A stretch of 64,000 nucleotides of DNA from Holtiella tumoricola (GCF_027857615.1 NZ_JAQIFT010000069.1:1-64000), one strand, 5' to 3'. Counted from the first letter of the stretch, positions 1-9,398 are shown. Notes: generated by a model not told the origin, from the sequence alone. A program made the numbers and translations.

Positions 1-16
1 TGACCTCTTTATTCTA

Positions 17-880
17 CTATTTAGATACTTTATCTTTTGTATGAAGATAACTTACTGCTTGAAGTGCAGCTGTAGCACCTTCTCCTACTGCTTTTGCCAC
101 TTGGTAAGGACGACCTGTACAGTCTCCAGCAGCATATACACCTGGCATATTAGTTTCCATAAAGCGATTAACTTTAATCGCTTTTTCATCAATTTCGAGA
201 CCTTTAAGAAGTTGTGTTGTTGGAATACTTTCTTTAATGATGAATACACCACTTACATCAAGTTCCCCATCTTTTAGCACAAGCTTATTAACAACACCTT
301 CACCTTCTACAGCTTTAGGTTTCCCACTTACAACTTCAACACGTTCTCCAAGAGAACCTACATTTTTGTAAAGTGGAATATAATAAACTTTTTCACATAC
401 TTCATTTAAATAGTTTACATCTTCTTCTGCATGGGCACTATCACCAATAAGGGCTACTGTTTTACCTCTATATAAAGGACCATCACAAGTTGCACAATAA
501 CTTACACCACGACCTAGAAAGGCTTCTTCACCTTCTACAGAACTTGCTTTTGTAATCCCATTTGCTAAAATAACTGTTTTAGCTTCAATAAATTCATTTT
601 CTGCATTAAGCATATAGAAATCACCCATATTGAAGATCTCTAAAACTTTTTTATTTTCTATCTCAACATTCATCTCTTTTGCATGGCCTAAGAAAGATTC
701 CATCATTTCTTGACCTGTAGCACCCATCATCCCAATATAATTATCTATTTTTTCAGCTTTATATAAATAGCTGGTTGTAATATCATTTCCAAAGATTTTT
801 ACTTTCTTATTACGAATAACACCATTTATAGCAGCAGATAGACCTGCTGGTCCTCCGCCGATGATTGCGATATCTAACAT
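17..880 (-). CDS. Thioredoxin-reductase-like flavoprotein, probably NADPH-independent (FFTR type)
   Basis: The 287-residue protein has the thioredoxin reductase fold. It shows the FAD-binding GGGPAG motif at residues 8-13, a redox pair C129-A-T-C132 followed by Asp, and the C-terminal GDCTG FAD motif near 252. The pyridine-nucleotide domain is abnormal: where NADPH enzymes have GGGxSAxEEA it reads IGDSAHAEED (145-154), and the HRRxxFR phosphate-binding motif is absent (YYIPLYKN, 166-173). Loss of both motifs is the known mark of ferredoxin- or otherwise non-pyridine-dependent clostridial thioredoxin reductases. It probably reduces thioredoxin or a similar partner in the cytoplasm, with ferredoxin as a possible electron donor (inference). 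It is separated by about 80 bp from the serine dehydratase genes on the same strand. Confidence 0.85.
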   Translation of the reverse strand: MLDIAIIGGGPAGLSAAINGVIRNKKVKIFGNDITTSYLYKAEKIDNYIGMMGATGQEMMESFLGHAKEMNVEIENKKVLEIFNMGDFYMLNAENEFIEAKTVILANGITKASSVEGEEAFLGRGVSYCATCDGPLYRGKTVALIGDSAHAEEDVNYLNEVCEKVYYIPLYKNVGSLGERVEVVSGKPKAVEGEGVVNKLVLKDGELDVSGVFIIKESIPTTQLLKGLEIDEKAIKVNRFMETNMPGVYAAGDCTGRPYQVAKAVGEGATAALQAVSYLHTKDKVSK

Positions 881-963
881 AATAGTTCCTCACCTTCTGT
901 CTTTTTATTGCTCACTTATATTATATGTGATTTTTTTCTTATTGAGTAAATTATTTTGGTAAC

Positions 964-1827
964 CTAGTCACACTTACCACATCTTTGGCAAGCTGTTTTT
1001 GTCGCTGCAAGACCACCAAGTGCTGTTTCACGTAGTTCAAATGGAATACTACGACCTACTTTATACATTGCTTCTACAGTTTCATCAAATGGAACCAGAT
1101 GCTTAATACCCGCTAATGTAATCTCTGCACTAATTAAGGCATTGGAAGCCCCCATGCCGTTTCTATTTTGACAAGGTGCTTCTACTAATCCACCTACTGG
1201 GTCACATACAAGTCCTAAAATATTTGCTAGCGCTGTAGATGCTGCATCTAAACATTGTGCAGGTGTACCACCAAGAAGTTCTACTACTGCTGAAGCTGCC
1301 ATTGCTGAAGCTGAACCAATCTCTGCTTGGCATCCACCTTCGGCCCCAGATACTGTGGCATTACGCGTAATAAGATATCCTACCGCACCTGCATTTAAAA
1401 GTGCTTCAAGCATTCTTGCATCACTAAATCCACGTTCTTCTTGAATAGCTACAAATACACCTGGAATAACTCCTGATGATCCTGCTGTTGGTGCTGCTAC
1501 AATAAGTCCCATTGAAGTATTGACTTCTAATACACCCATTGCATAGCTAATGGCTTTAGAGACTAAGCTACCACAAGCTGAATCTTCTTTTCTTTTATAG
1601 ATCTTTTTAGCTTCTCCACCAATAAGTCCTCCCATTGAAGTGAGATCTTCTGTGAGCGACCTTTTAATTGCATTTTTCATAATATCATAAGCGTGCATAA
1701 GTGCCTTTAAAATTTCCTCTTCACTCATATGACCTATTGTTTTTTCACGTTCTAGCATAACCTTTGAAATAGGAAGTCCATGTTCCTTACAAAGGTTAAG
1801 TAACTCTTCGGCTGTTTGAAAGTTCAT
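964..1827 (-). CDS. sdaAA: L-serine dehydratase, iron-sulfur type, alpha subunit
   Basis: The 287-residue protein is the catalytic half of the anaerobic [4Fe-4S] L-serine dehydratase, which deaminates serine to pyruvate and ammonia. The family motifs TAGSSGVIPG (around 114-123), GAEGGCQAEIGSA and CDPVGGLVEAPCQNRN are intact, and the tail CQRCGKCD supplies conserved cysteines. The cluster-ligand cysteines are expected within these segments. The beta subunit lies 35 bp upstream on the same strand, so the two subunits are made from one transcript, as is normal in Firmicutes. Confidence 0.95.
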   Translation of the reverse strand: MNFQTAEELLNLCKEHGLPISKVMLEREKTIGHMSEEEILKALMHAYDIMKNAIKRSLTEDLTSMGGLIGGEAKKIYKRKEDSACGSLVSKAISYAMGVLEVNTSMGLIVAAPTAGSSGVIPGVFVAIQEERGFSDARMLEALLNAGAVGYLITRNATVSGAEGGCQAEIGSASAMAASAVVELLGGTPAQCLDAASTALANILGLVCDPVGGLVEAPCQNRNGMGASNALISAEITLAGIKHLVPFDETVEAMYKVGRSIPFELRETALGGLAATKTACQRCGKCD

Positions 1828-1862
1828 AGTTAATGTCTCCTATCTTTACCTAAAAAGCTTGT

Positions 1863-2525
1863 CTATATAATGGTTACCTTTAAAATAGATGAATGATTTC
1901 TGATTTTATCCACTACGCCTTCATCTATATTTTCGTCTGTTTCAATAATAGTGTAGGCCATTGTTCCTTTACTTTCACGATAAAGACGCATAAATGCAAT
2001 ATTAATGTTGTAATCACTAAGGGCTTCTGTAATATGAGCCACAACCCCTGGTGTATCTTGTTGTTTAATAATCATTGTACAGTATTCACCTGTAAACTCT
2101 ACATCAATGCCATTGATTTGATCAATACGGATGTTACCACCGCCAATAGAAACACCAACAACAGTTGTAATATCTCCTGTTTCATCTTTGGCAATAACCT
2201 CTACTGTATTAGGATGATCTGTATGTTTTACTTCATTTGGCTCAAATGTATATTTAAGACCAGCTTCTTTTGCATGGTAAAAAGCATCTTTAATGCGTTC
2301 ATCTTCTGTGTCCATGCCTAAAATACCTGCTACAAGGGCCTTATCTGTCCCATGCCCTCTATAAGTTTGTGCAAAAGAACCATATAAAATAAACTTCACT
2401 TCACAAATTGGTTTTTGAACGAGCTTGCGTACCATAAGTGCAATACGTACCGCTCCTGCTGTATGTGAACTGGAAGGTCCAATCATATTTGGTCCAATTA
2501 CGTCAAAAATACTTATTTCTTTCAT
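1863..2525 (-). CDS. sdaAB: L-serine dehydratase, iron-sulfur type, beta subunit
   Basis: The 220-residue protein starts with the SdaAB motif FDVIGPNMIGPSSSHTAGA (residues 7-25) and ends with an ACT-type regulatory domain (about 148-220, from TMIIKQQDTPGVVAHITEAL). It pairs with the alpha subunit to form the serine dehydratase; the ACT domain is known to bind serine or a regulator in this family. It is the first gene of the two-gene operon. A plausible -10 TATAAT lies just upstream near 2567, but no clear -35 was found. Confidence 0.95.
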   Translation of the reverse strand: MKEISIFDVIGPNMIGPSSSHTAGAVRIALMVRKLVQKPICEVKFILYGSFAQTYRGHGTDKALVAGILGMDTEDERIKDAFYHAKEAGLKYTFEPNEVKHTDHPNTVEVIAKDETGDITTVVGVSIGGGNIRIDQINGIDVEFTGEYCTMIIKQQDTPGVVAHITEALSDYNINIAFMRLYRESKGTMAYTIIETDENIDEGVVDKIRNHSSILKVTII

Positions 2526-2621
2526 GTCTTTTTACCTCGTCTCTTTTTGACATTTCCTTTTATATTATACATAGATGTGGTTTATAAGCCAAATCTATTT
2601 TTCAACCTACATCTAAAACGT

Positions 2622-4739
2622 CTATTCGCCTAATCCTGAAAGCTTAAACTTTTCATTAAAAAGTTCATGTACAATTTTTAATGATTTTTTAAAGAGTAAA
2701 CCTACTAATAAAAATACAATAGCAAATACAGCTAAATGAATAAGTTGATTATATAAGTTTGGATAGAATATTCCCCCTTGAGCTTCTCTTAAAGTACCTA
2801 TAGCATAGGTAAAAGGCACAAATCTACTTATAATTCTAAAGAAAGGTGGAATAACTTCGATTGGGAAGGTCCCACCTGCCGAAGAAATTTGTAGTACTAA
2901 TAAAATAATTACAATCCCTTTTCCTAAGTTACCAAATAAAGCAACCAATGTATAAATAACACAGGTGAATACAAAAGCACTCACCAGGCTTAAGAGAATA
3001 AAAGCTAGTTTATTAGATACATAAACTTTTAAAATGAAAAGGTCTCCTAATGCAATAATTAAACTTTGGATTAAAGATAGAAAAAGATAAGTCATGCCCT
3101 TACCTATATATTCTTCTCTCGGTGTGACATCTTCTAAGGCAGATTCTGTTGTAAGCATAGCTGATAAAATAACAATACCTACCCATATTGCCAAAATAGT
3201 ATAAAAAGGTGTCATCGCTGAACCATAGTTAGGAATAGGATAAAGTGCCTCTTCCTCTAGCACAACTGGTGAAGCAATATATTTGGCTATAAGTTCTGGA
3301 TTGGTTTCTAAAAGTTCTATGAGACTATCTAGCTCTTCTCCATTTTGAAAGAAACTTAATTTCTCTGCAAATCTATGAAGTTCATCTTGAACCATTGGTA
3401 ACTGCTCTTGCACTTTGTTAAGAACCTTTTCCCCCTTTTGAAGCGCATCAATCCCTAAACCTTCTACATTTTCAAGTTTTGGAAACAGTAAGGTCACATC
3501 TTTACTAAGTGTACTTACTTGCCCTGCTATTTGAGTCGTTTGGTTAATCATTCGATTAATCTGTGGTCTTAATTCATTTTGGAAGAAAGTTAAACTTGCT
3601 GTAATCGTACTTTTTATATTAATGGTTTCTATATTAATAGTTTCTAAACCACTTAAAGCTTGTTCCTTACCTTGTACAAGCATATCACTTGCTGTATTAA
3701 GTTCTGCTTCTAATGTCTTTAAACTTATATTGAGATTCTTTAAGGAATCATGAGGTAGCTTAAGTACACTTAAAAGCCCCATGACATTTTGATTCATCTT
3801 TTTTAAACTCCCTACTGCCCCTTGTATATCTTGTAAAGTATCATAAACTGCTTCGGAGTTACTTAATTCAGTTTTTACCTGCTCTACAAAGTCTATCACA
3901 TCACCTGCGATGTTTTCCATTTCATTCAATGTATTTTCTGTTGTATCTCCAATATCTCTGAGTACTTCAGAGGTCCCTTCTAATGCCTCTTGTGCATTGG
4001 CTGCTACCTGCCCTATTTGAATAACTGTATCTTCTGCTAAAGGAAGCTTATCACCTACTGTTTCTAATACTTCTTCTGCTTGTACAATACCTTCATAGTA
4101 ACGTGTAATATCTTTAGCAATTTGTTCTCTATTCTCATCTAACTCCATCATAGCTATGGCAAGGTCTTTAAGCTGTGGCATATTTTCTTCTAAGGAAAAA
4201 CCTACTTGATTAAATGCTTCAAAGATTACTTCATTAGCTGTAGTAATAATATTTTCTGAAACCGTTGCCTTAAGTGAATTGGCACCACTTGAAGTTATTT
4301 TAGGTGCAATGGCATTACTCTTCTCATTAATTACATACACCAATGTAGGCTTTTGCTGATTTTGAGTTGTAATACTTTTTAGATCTTCAGTAAAAGTAGA
4401 AGGAATCTTAATGTATGCATAATACTTCCCACTGCGTACGCCATATTCTGCATCTTCTAATCCTACAAATTCCCATCCCAATTTCGTATTCTTTTGCAGT
4501 TCTTCAATGACCTGATTACCAATATTTAATGGTTCATCTAAAAGTATCGTCCCTTGATCCTCATTAACAACAGCTACTTTTATTCCTCCTGTTGCACCAT
4601 AAGGATCCCAATTGGCTTTGATGTTAAACCAAGCATATAACGAAGGTAAAATAAGTAACCCACACACAATAATAAATGTAGGAATATTAGTGGTCATACG
4701 TTTTAAATCTTGTTTAAAAATTGTCCCTATTTTTCTCAT
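2622..4739 (-). CDS. YhgE/Pip-family membrane protein with large coiled-coil ectodomain
   Basis: The protein of about 705 residues has one N-terminal membrane segment (about 20-40, ending SLYAWFNIKANWDPYG), a long extracytoplasmic region rich in heptad-like repeats, and about five to six membrane segments after residue 510, ending in an ABC-2-like block. This is the organisation of the YhgE/Pip family, related to phage-infection protein Pip of lactococci and to the ESX-type accessory membrane proteins. Its exact job is not known. I prefer the ATG at 4739 over 4745 because the ribosome site AAAGG is then 8 bases away. No ABC ATPase is next to it. Confidence 0.85.
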   Translation of the reverse strand: MRKIGTIFKQDLKRMTTNIPTFIIVCGLLILPSLYAWFNIKANWDPYGATGGIKVAVVNEDQGTILLDEPLNIGNQVIEELQKNTKLGWEFVGLEDAEYGVRSGKYYAYIKIPSTFTEDLKSITTQNQQKPTLVYVINEKSNAIAPKITSSGANSLKATVSENIITTANEVIFEAFNQVGFSLEENMPQLKDLAIAMMELDENREQIAKDITRYYEGIVQAEEVLETVGDKLPLAEDTVIQIGQVAANAQEALEGTSEVLRDIGDTTENTLNEMENIAGDVIDFVEQVKTELSNSEAVYDTLQDIQGAVGSLKKMNQNVMGLLSVLKLPHDSLKNLNISLKTLEAELNTASDMLVQGKEQALSGLETINIETINIKSTITASLTFFQNELRPQINRMINQTTQIAGQVSTLSKDVTLLFPKLENVEGLGIDALQKGEKVLNKVQEQLPMVQDELHRFAEKLSFFQNGEELDSLIELLETNPELIAKYIASPVVLEEEALYPIPNYGSAMTPFYTILAIWVGIVILSAMLTTESALEDVTPREEYIGKGMTYLFLSLIQSLIIALGDLFILKVYVSNKLAFILLSLVSAFVFTCVIYTLVALFGNLGKGIVIILLVLQISSAGGTFPIEVIPPFFRIISRFVPFTYAIGTLREAQGGIFYPNLYNQLIHLAVFAIVFLLVGLLFKKSLKIVHELFNEKFKLSGLGE

Positions 4740-4808
4740 ATTCATATCCTTTGCCTACATATTTTCTTATCTTTATAGTTTGGTTTTGAAAGTTAAAATA
4801 TACTTTCA

Positions 4809-4874
4809 CATGAAAAAAGGAAGATAAAATGAAAAACTCTTTTAATGAGCTTTCCATTTACCTTCCTTTTTTCA
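4809..4874. terminator. Long bidirectional terminator hairpin
   Basis: A nearly perfect stem of about 20 bp starts CATGAAAAAAGGAAG and closes with CTTCCTTTTTTCATG around a 25-base middle. It has A/T tracts on both sides and sits just after the lipoprotein gene that ends at 4894 on the minus strand. Confidence 0.75.
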
Positions 4875-4893
4875 TGTATCTATTTAGAAATTT

Positions 4894-6144
4894 TTAGTAG
4901 ATTGCAATTGAACCAACCGCTTTCTCTACTGTATAGCCTAATTTTTGAAGTTCTTCTACACTAATGTATGAAGTACTATTGTCTGTAATAGTATTAAGTG
5001 CTACAAATGTACCATCTACTTCAATACCAGCTTTTTTAGCTACTTCGTCATATTTAACTTCTTGACCAAGGTAACCTAATGTTAGTTTTGCTGGTACATA
5101 AACTTTATCTGCTTTAACAAGCACTTTACAAGTTTCTTCTTTTCCCATACCATCCATGATGATATTTGTGTTTGTGTTAATGATAGCCATTTTAGGCATC
5201 ATTGCTTCCATTAATTCTGTTTGTGTCATTTCTAACACTTTTTCTGGTGCTTTGATTTCTTTTACTTCTGCTTTTGCAGTATCAGCATCCATACTCATAT
5301 TCATAGTCATATTAAGCATAGGAATTGCAAAATTCATTACTAATTTTTGATTCACTACATCTTTGCCAAAAGTATAATCCATTTTAAATGTACCTTTTAC
5401 CATAGCTTCTGCCATTGGTATAAGTTGATCAAGTTGTACTTTGACTTCATCCATTTGACCTTTTAATTCTGCAATTTTGTCAGCTGGAATGTTTAATTGG
5501 TATTTTGTATTTAAGCTTTCAATATTCTCTGTTGTTGTTAAAATAATTTGTTTTACAAGAGCTAATACTTCTTTTTCATTTAATTCGATTGTATATGTAT
5601 TATCTTTTTTAGTTACTGCTACATCAAATCCTAAATCTGCAGCAACATTTTTCATCATTTCATAGTATTTTGCTGGATCTTCTAACATACTTTGTTTTAC
5701 AAAAGCCATCATCATAGCTGTTTGTTCATTACTATCTGTAAATGTGATAAAATCTGTATCAGCATTTGTTAAGATTTCTGGTACAGTCATACCATCTACT
5801 GCAAAGCATTGTGCTAAGTAGTTTTTACTGATATAAGTTTTATCATCTTTCATAATGATTTTTGCATCATTCACTTTAATTACTTGACCTGTAGCTGTAG
5901 CATTCATATTCATAGTAAGTTCACTACTCATATCTGCTGTATTAGCATGTCCATCCATATCCATTGTCATTTTCATAGTTTCATCAGCTACTGTCATATC
6001 CATTGCCATTTTAGCTTTAATTGTACTTGCTTCCCATTTGCTAGACTCTTGGCATTTGTTCCAAAATTCTACTTGAGTTGTACTACAACCTGTGAAAACA
6101 AGTGCAAGCACAAGTAAAAGAACGGGTAATAATCTCTTCTTCAT
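4894..6144 (-). CDS. Secreted lipoprotein with C-terminal copper-amine-oxidase-N-like domain
   Basis: Translation from ATG 6144, which has a strong GGGAGG site upstream, gives 416 residues. It begins with a lipoprotein signal MKKRLLPVLLLVLALVFTGC in which Cys20 is the lipidated residue. The middle part is rich in Met/Thr/Asp beta-like repeats (TMKMTMDMDGHA, TMNMNATAT, FAIPMLNMTMNMSMD), as in clostridial LolA/LppX-like lipoproteins. The last 80 residues (KVYVPAKLTLGYLGQEVKYD onward) resemble the copper amine oxidase N-terminal domain that is common as a wall-associated module in Clostridia; no copper role is implied. The function is unknown. Confidence 0.8.
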   Translation of the reverse strand: MKKRLLPVLLLVLALVFTGCSTTQVEFWNKCQESSKWEASTIKAKMAMDMTVADETMKMTMDMDGHANTADMSSELTMNMNATATGQVIKVNDAKIIMKDDKTYISKNYLAQCFAVDGMTVPEILTNADTDFITFTDSNEQTAMMMAFVKQSMLEDPAKYYEMMKNVAADLGFDVAVTKKDNTYTIELNEKEVLALVKQIILTTTENIESLNTKYQLNIPADKIAELKGQMDEVKVQLDQLIPMAEAMVKGTFKMDYTFGKDVVNQKLVMNFAIPMLNMTMNMSMDADTAKAEVKEIKAPEKVLEMTQTELMEAMMPKMAIINTNTNIIMDGMGKEETCKVLVKADKVYVPAKLTLGYLGQEVKYDEVAKKAGIEVDGTFVALNTITDNSTSYISVEELQKLGYTVEKAVGSIAIY

Positions 6145-6274
6145 AATAATCCTCCCTAAAAGTTTTTTCATAGACAATTATACTCCTTTGTTTAAATTTT
6201 ACAAGTATTGTAACTATATTTTAATATTAAGATTTGTTAAGGTTTAATATTATTCACTCTTGAACTTTACATTA

Positions 6275-6283
6275 TGTTATAAT
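6275..6283 (+). promoter_or_regulatory. Extended -10 promoter for the LUD gene
   Basis: TG-T-TATAAT (TG at 6275-6276, TATAAT 6278-6283) stands 34 bp before the ATG at 6318, with GTGAGGTG as ribosome site. No good -35 is seen at the usual distance. Confidence 0.6.
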
Positions 6284-6317
6284 AAGAGTACATTAAATTC
6301 TATTGTGAGGTGTTTTC

Positions 6318-6953
6318 ATGTCTATTCAAAAAGAGTTCTTTGCTAAACAAGCTGATGTTATTATGAAACAACTTCAAAAACGTCATATGAATGGTTATTA
6401 CTGTGAAACAAAAGAAGATGCGCTTAAATTAGCCCTTTCTATGATACCAGAAGGCTCTAGTATTTCTTGGGGTGGCTCTGAAAGTATTAAAGAAATCGGT
6501 CTCTTAGATGCACTTTATGAAAAAGGTACATATACACTCTATGATAGAGCCCGTGCTCTTCCTAGTGAGATAGACGACATGCTTCGTCGTAGCTATTTTG
6601 CTGACTTCTATTTAATGAGTAGCAATGCAATTACATTAGGTGGAGAACTGATCAATATTGATGGTAACGGTAACCGTGTTTCTGCTATGATTTATGGTCC
6701 TAAAAAAGTTGTTATGATTGTTGGGATGAATAAAGTGACTACTAATGTTGAAGAAGGTATTGCACGTATTAAAGCAACTGCTTGTCCACAAAATGGCATT
6801 CGTCTTAATCGTAATACGCCTTGTGGTACTGTCGGCGTTTGCGGCAATTGCTTAAATCCTGATTGCATGTGTATGCACACTGTTATTACACGCAATAGTC
6901 GGGAAGCTGATCGTATTCACATTATCTTAGTTGGTGAAAGCTTAGGGTATTAA
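6318..6953 (+). CDS. LUD-domain protein (LutC/LutB-like, DUF162)
   Basis: The 211-residue protein is a stand-alone LUD (lactate utilisation) domain of the short clostridial type. Marks are SWGGSESIKEIGL (53-65), DFYLMSSNAITLGGELINIDGNGNRVSAMIYGPKKVVMIVG (about 95-135) and the Cys-rich tail CGTVGVCGNCLNPDCMCM. The family is linked to lactate oxidation in other bacteria, but solitary copies in Clostridia have no proven substrate. It is transcribed alone, with its own promoter and a hairpin at its end. Confidence 0.85.
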   Translation: MSIQKEFFAKQADVIMKQLQKRHMNGYYCETKEDALKLALSMIPEGSSISWGGSESIKEIGLLDALYEKGTYTLYDRARALPSEIDDMLRRSYFADFYLMSSNAITLGGELINIDGNGNRVSAMIYGPKKVVMIVGMNKVTTNVEEGIARIKATACPQNGIRLNRNTPCGTVGVCGNCLNPDCMCMHTVITRNSREADRIHIILVGESLGY

Positions 6954-6971
6954 ATCCTTAAGCTTTCCCAA
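6931..6971 (+). terminator. Hairpin overlapping the LUD stop codon
   Basis: TTGGTGAAAGCTTAGGG pairs with CCTTAAGCTTTCCCAA (6956-6971), leaving a short loop that contains the stop codon. The following bases are T-rich but not a clean T run. Confidence 0.6.
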
Positions 6972-7003
6972 TTAACTTTATTCTTAATTTTGATTTACCA
7001 ATA

Positions 7004-7032
7004 TTGACAAATGTACAGTAATATGATATTCT
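7004..7032 (+). promoter_or_regulatory. Sigma-A promoter of tRNA-Thr
   Basis: TTGACA (7004-7009), a 17-bp spacer and TATTCT (7027-7032) lie 20 bp before the tRNA. The perfect -35 and ideal spacing are typical of stable-RNA promoters. Confidence 0.85.
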
Positions 7033-7052
7033 AATTGAGCATTCAGTCATGC

Positions 7053-7125
7053 GCTGTTATAGCACAGTCGGTAGTGCACTACATTGGTAGTGTAGAGGTC
7101 GCGGGTTCGATTCCCGCTAGCAGCT
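7053..7125 (+). tRNA. tRNA-Thr(GGT), 3' end supplied by the integrated element
   Basis: The 73-base sequence folds into a full cloverleaf. The acceptor arm GCTGTTA pairs with TAGCAGC with one G-U pair; the D-arm is GCAC/GTGC; the anticodon arm CTACA-TTGGTAG-TGTAG gives anticodon GGT (threonine); the T-arm is GCGGG-TTCGATT-CCCGC; the discriminator is T, and CCA is not encoded. The last 46 bases are repeated at 26322-26367. The G-U pair is explained if the element brought this 3' end: the other copy has an A at that place and would pair perfectly. Confidence 0.95.
7080..7125 (+). repeat. attL core (direct repeat with 26322-26367)
   Basis: The 46-bp repeat runs from the anticodon stem to the discriminator base of the tRNA. 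It matches the right copy in 45 of 46 positions; the single difference is G at 7120 against A at 26362. Confidence 0.92.
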
Positions 7126-7129
7126 GTAT

Positions 7130-7176
7130 AAAAAAGTGAGTAACTTCAAAAGCATTTGGAGCTACTCACTTTTTTA
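7130..7176. terminator. Bidirectional terminator after the tRNA
   Basis: GTGAGTA (7136-7142) pairs with TACTCAC (7163-7169), flanked by A6 and T7. It can end the tRNA transcript and also any minus-strand transcript leaving the element. It belongs to the element; the native tRNA terminator is at 26371-26400. Confidence 0.75.
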
Positions 7177-7228
7177 TTTAACTTGTTTTGTGTTGCCATT
7201 TGCCATCTTTGTTGCCTCTTGTGTTGCC

Positions 7229-7340
7229 CCCTTCCAACATCATATAATTTACTCAATACTTCGTAACCTCTCCAAGAAGGCAACATACAATCCCATCTTA
7301 TTAGCATGGATTTATTTAATTTTTATAGTATATTACATTT
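7229..7340 (-). repeat. Second, degenerate copy of the toxin leader/promoter
   Basis: Read on the minus strand, this stretch aligns over about 110 bases with 16638-16755, the promoter and 5' leader of the small membrane protein at 16442-16630. Shared blocks include AACATACAA, GCATGG, TTTATTTAA and the -10 TATACT (7327-7332), and also the GGGGG ribosome-site block. Here no membrane-protein gene follows: only a 10-codon frame before the terminator at 7130-7176. It is either a relic of a second toxin locus or a small RNA gene. Confidence 0.7.
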
Positions 7341-7741
7341 TTTCTATTTTATATTGCACTTTTATTTCACACACTAAAAAAAAGACACTAGTACTAGAAT
7401 ACTAATGCCTTAATAACATTTTAAGTTTACCTTCCTGTTTATTTTACTTATTTGAGTATTACCTGCTGGACGGACACGTAAAAAAACCGTATTTATATGC
7501 TAATATTTCATATTAAAACTATCCGCATTTTAATCTAAGTATTATCAAACTAATTTGCTATCTCTCTCTTAGCATGCACAGATTTTAGACTCCTTAGCTT
7601 TATACTTTTTACAAATTTTATATGAATCTATATTATCTTAAATTTCATATGCTTTATTACAATGTTATACTTAAGTTCACATTTAAATATCATCTACTTT
7701 CTTCCCTGTAAAACTCCAAAAGCTATTTTTGAGCATAAAAT
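7341..7741. other. Gene-free AT-rich stretch
   Basis: No convincing coding frame, RNA or repeat was found here. A weak similarity to the integrase terminator (AGACAC followed by a broken inverted half, around 7382-7410) extends the leader repeat homology. Confidence 0.5.
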
Positions 7742-7798
7742 AATGACTACATTAGTAGCAAGTGAAAATTATTTCCTCACTTTTAACATGTAGTCATT
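7742..7798 (-). terminator. Terminator of the restriction-modification operon
   Basis: AATGACTACAT (7742-7752) pairs with ATGTAGTCATT (7788-7798), with an inner stem AGTGAAAA/TCACTTTT. On the minus strand the hairpin is followed by ATTTTATG. It lies 135 bp after the specificity gene. Confidence 0.6.
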
Positions 7799-7933
7799 CT
7801 CTATAAAACTATATTAGATATATGATTTTTCAAACTATTATTTCAATTTTACCACTTATAATAACAAGACACTTTTAACATCCTATTATTATAATATATA
7901 GTCATTTAAACTTTTATTACATTTTTTCTTATT

Positions 7934-9394
7934 TTAGCAAGTATAACTTTGTTTATCCTTCAATTTACCTTGCTTTAAATCATTTATAACTAACTGTAAT
8001 ACTGCAAAACACTTTATCCTAAAGTTATTTAAATCAAATACTCCTGAGCTCTTTATTTTATCTTCATCAAATTCATCTACTTTTAGCTCTTTCGGGTTAT
8101 AATATAATTTTGCTATATCATTTTTAAAAGTATCATCTACCTTAGGAATTAAAATCATATCCCAATATCCTATGGCAAAACTTCCTCCATTTCCCCCTAC
8201 CGCCATTTTCTCTAATATTTTATTCTCACGTAAAAAATTTAAGTATAAAGCTAAAAAAATAGATTTAGAAAGTGGTGTCTCTTGATTTATTGGGTAAATA
8301 ATGGTTCCATGGAAGTTAGTAGTAAATTTCATGCTCTCATCACAAATTGCAAATGTTTTACCTACTACTCCTTCAGAAGAAAATAAAATATTACTTTTCT
8401 CTAGGAACCATACTTCATTTCGTGCACCTAAATATGTTTCTTCTAGAATATATCCTGCGTTACTAATATCACTAGGATATACCAATACATTGAAATTAGG
8501 TTTATATTCCTTGGTCTGAATAGACCTCCCTAAATCACGCTTAGCTAAATTAGGTCCTCTCTTTAGCTTAAATCCATACTCTTCAAGACTTTCATATCCC
8601 TTATCATAATTTAGTACATTATGATACCAATTGAATACAGTGTCCGAATAGATACCCGCATCAACCCTATTCTCTTCTACTAACTTACTAAATGTAGGTT
8701 GAACATAACTATATTTTCTTTTTATTATTTCATCTTCTAACATTGCATTACTAGAACGTAGTTTTTCATATGAGTAATGTTCTGCATATGCTATATTTTT
8801 AGTAACACTTTCAAAAAAATCATACACCCATTCCTGATTTTGTACATATGGCAATTTACATTTCAAAAAAAGTTCTCCTGAGTGCCTTATCGTTGAACCT
8901 TTAGGTGTTAATGCATCTAATTGTTTTAAAAAATAAGAATCCTTTAATAGAGCTAAACAGTAATATTTATATTTTTTCTCCTTAAAATTCAATTTCACTA
9001 ATCCTGAAGAAAAAACAATGTCTTTCTTTGAATTTTGAATAAATAAACATGTATCCCCAATATTGGCATCTTTACATAATAAAACATCATGATTATAAAC
9101 CATATTATTAAATTCATACTTAGGATTTAAGCAAATCAACTTTTCTCTGTCAAATCCATAGTTAAATTTATTTATACAGCTATTTCTCAAAAAACTAACA
9201 TTGGATTTTTCTACATAAGTTATGCTACCTGGTTCTTCACCTTTTATATATGGTACATTATCATCTAAAAAATCTTTCAGTTCTTTTTGGTGTTTATTTG
9301 GTATATTAATTTCTTTGTAGTTATTAGGTGATAAACTATTTCTGTTAATAATATCACTAATCTTTACTTCTTCTGGGATAATAACATCTTCCAT
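7934..9394 (-). CDS. DNA specificity subunit of BcgI-like/type I-like restriction system
   Basis: The 486-residue protein resembles HsdS/BcgIB specificity subunits with two target-recognition domains. The first ends in a GSTIRHSGELFLKCKLP stretch (about 164-180), followed by a helical spacer. The second ends in GGNGGSFAIGYWDMILIPKV (about 402-421), the typical TRD close. It would choose the two halves of a split DNA target and guide the partner encoded 4 bp upstream. The two genes are clearly one operon. There is no separate HsdR gene in the island. Confidence 0.8.
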   Translation of the reverse strand: MEDVIIPEEVKISDIINRNSLSPNNYKEINIPNKHQKELKDFLDDNVPYIKGEEPGSITYVEKSNVSFLRNSCINKFNYGFDREKLICLNPKYEFNNMVYNHDVLLCKDANIGDTCLFIQNSKKDIVFSSGLVKLNFKEKKYKYYCLALLKDSYFLKQLDALTPKGSTIRHSGELFLKCKLPYVQNQEWVYDFFESVTKNIAYAEHYSYEKLRSSNAMLEDEIIKRKYSYVQPTFSKLVEENRVDAGIYSDTVFNWYHNVLNYDKGYESLEEYGFKLKRGPNLAKRDLGRSIQTKEYKPNFNVLVYPSDISNAGYILEETYLGARNEVWFLEKSNILFSSEGVVGKTFAICDESMKFTTNFHGTIIYPINQETPLSKSIFLALYLNFLRENKILEKMAVGGNGGSFAIGYWDMILIPKVDDTFKNDIAKLYYNPKELKVDEFDEDKIKSSGVFDLNNFRIKCFAVLQLVINDLKQGKLKDKQSYTC

Positions 9395-9398
9395 TTTC

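Noticed and set aside
7136..7405. Open frame of 89 codons on the plus strand with hydrophobic residues
   Set aside because: It starts inside the terminator after the tRNA, has no ribosome site, and lies opposite the conserved leader repeat; its hydrophobic look comes from T-rich DNA.
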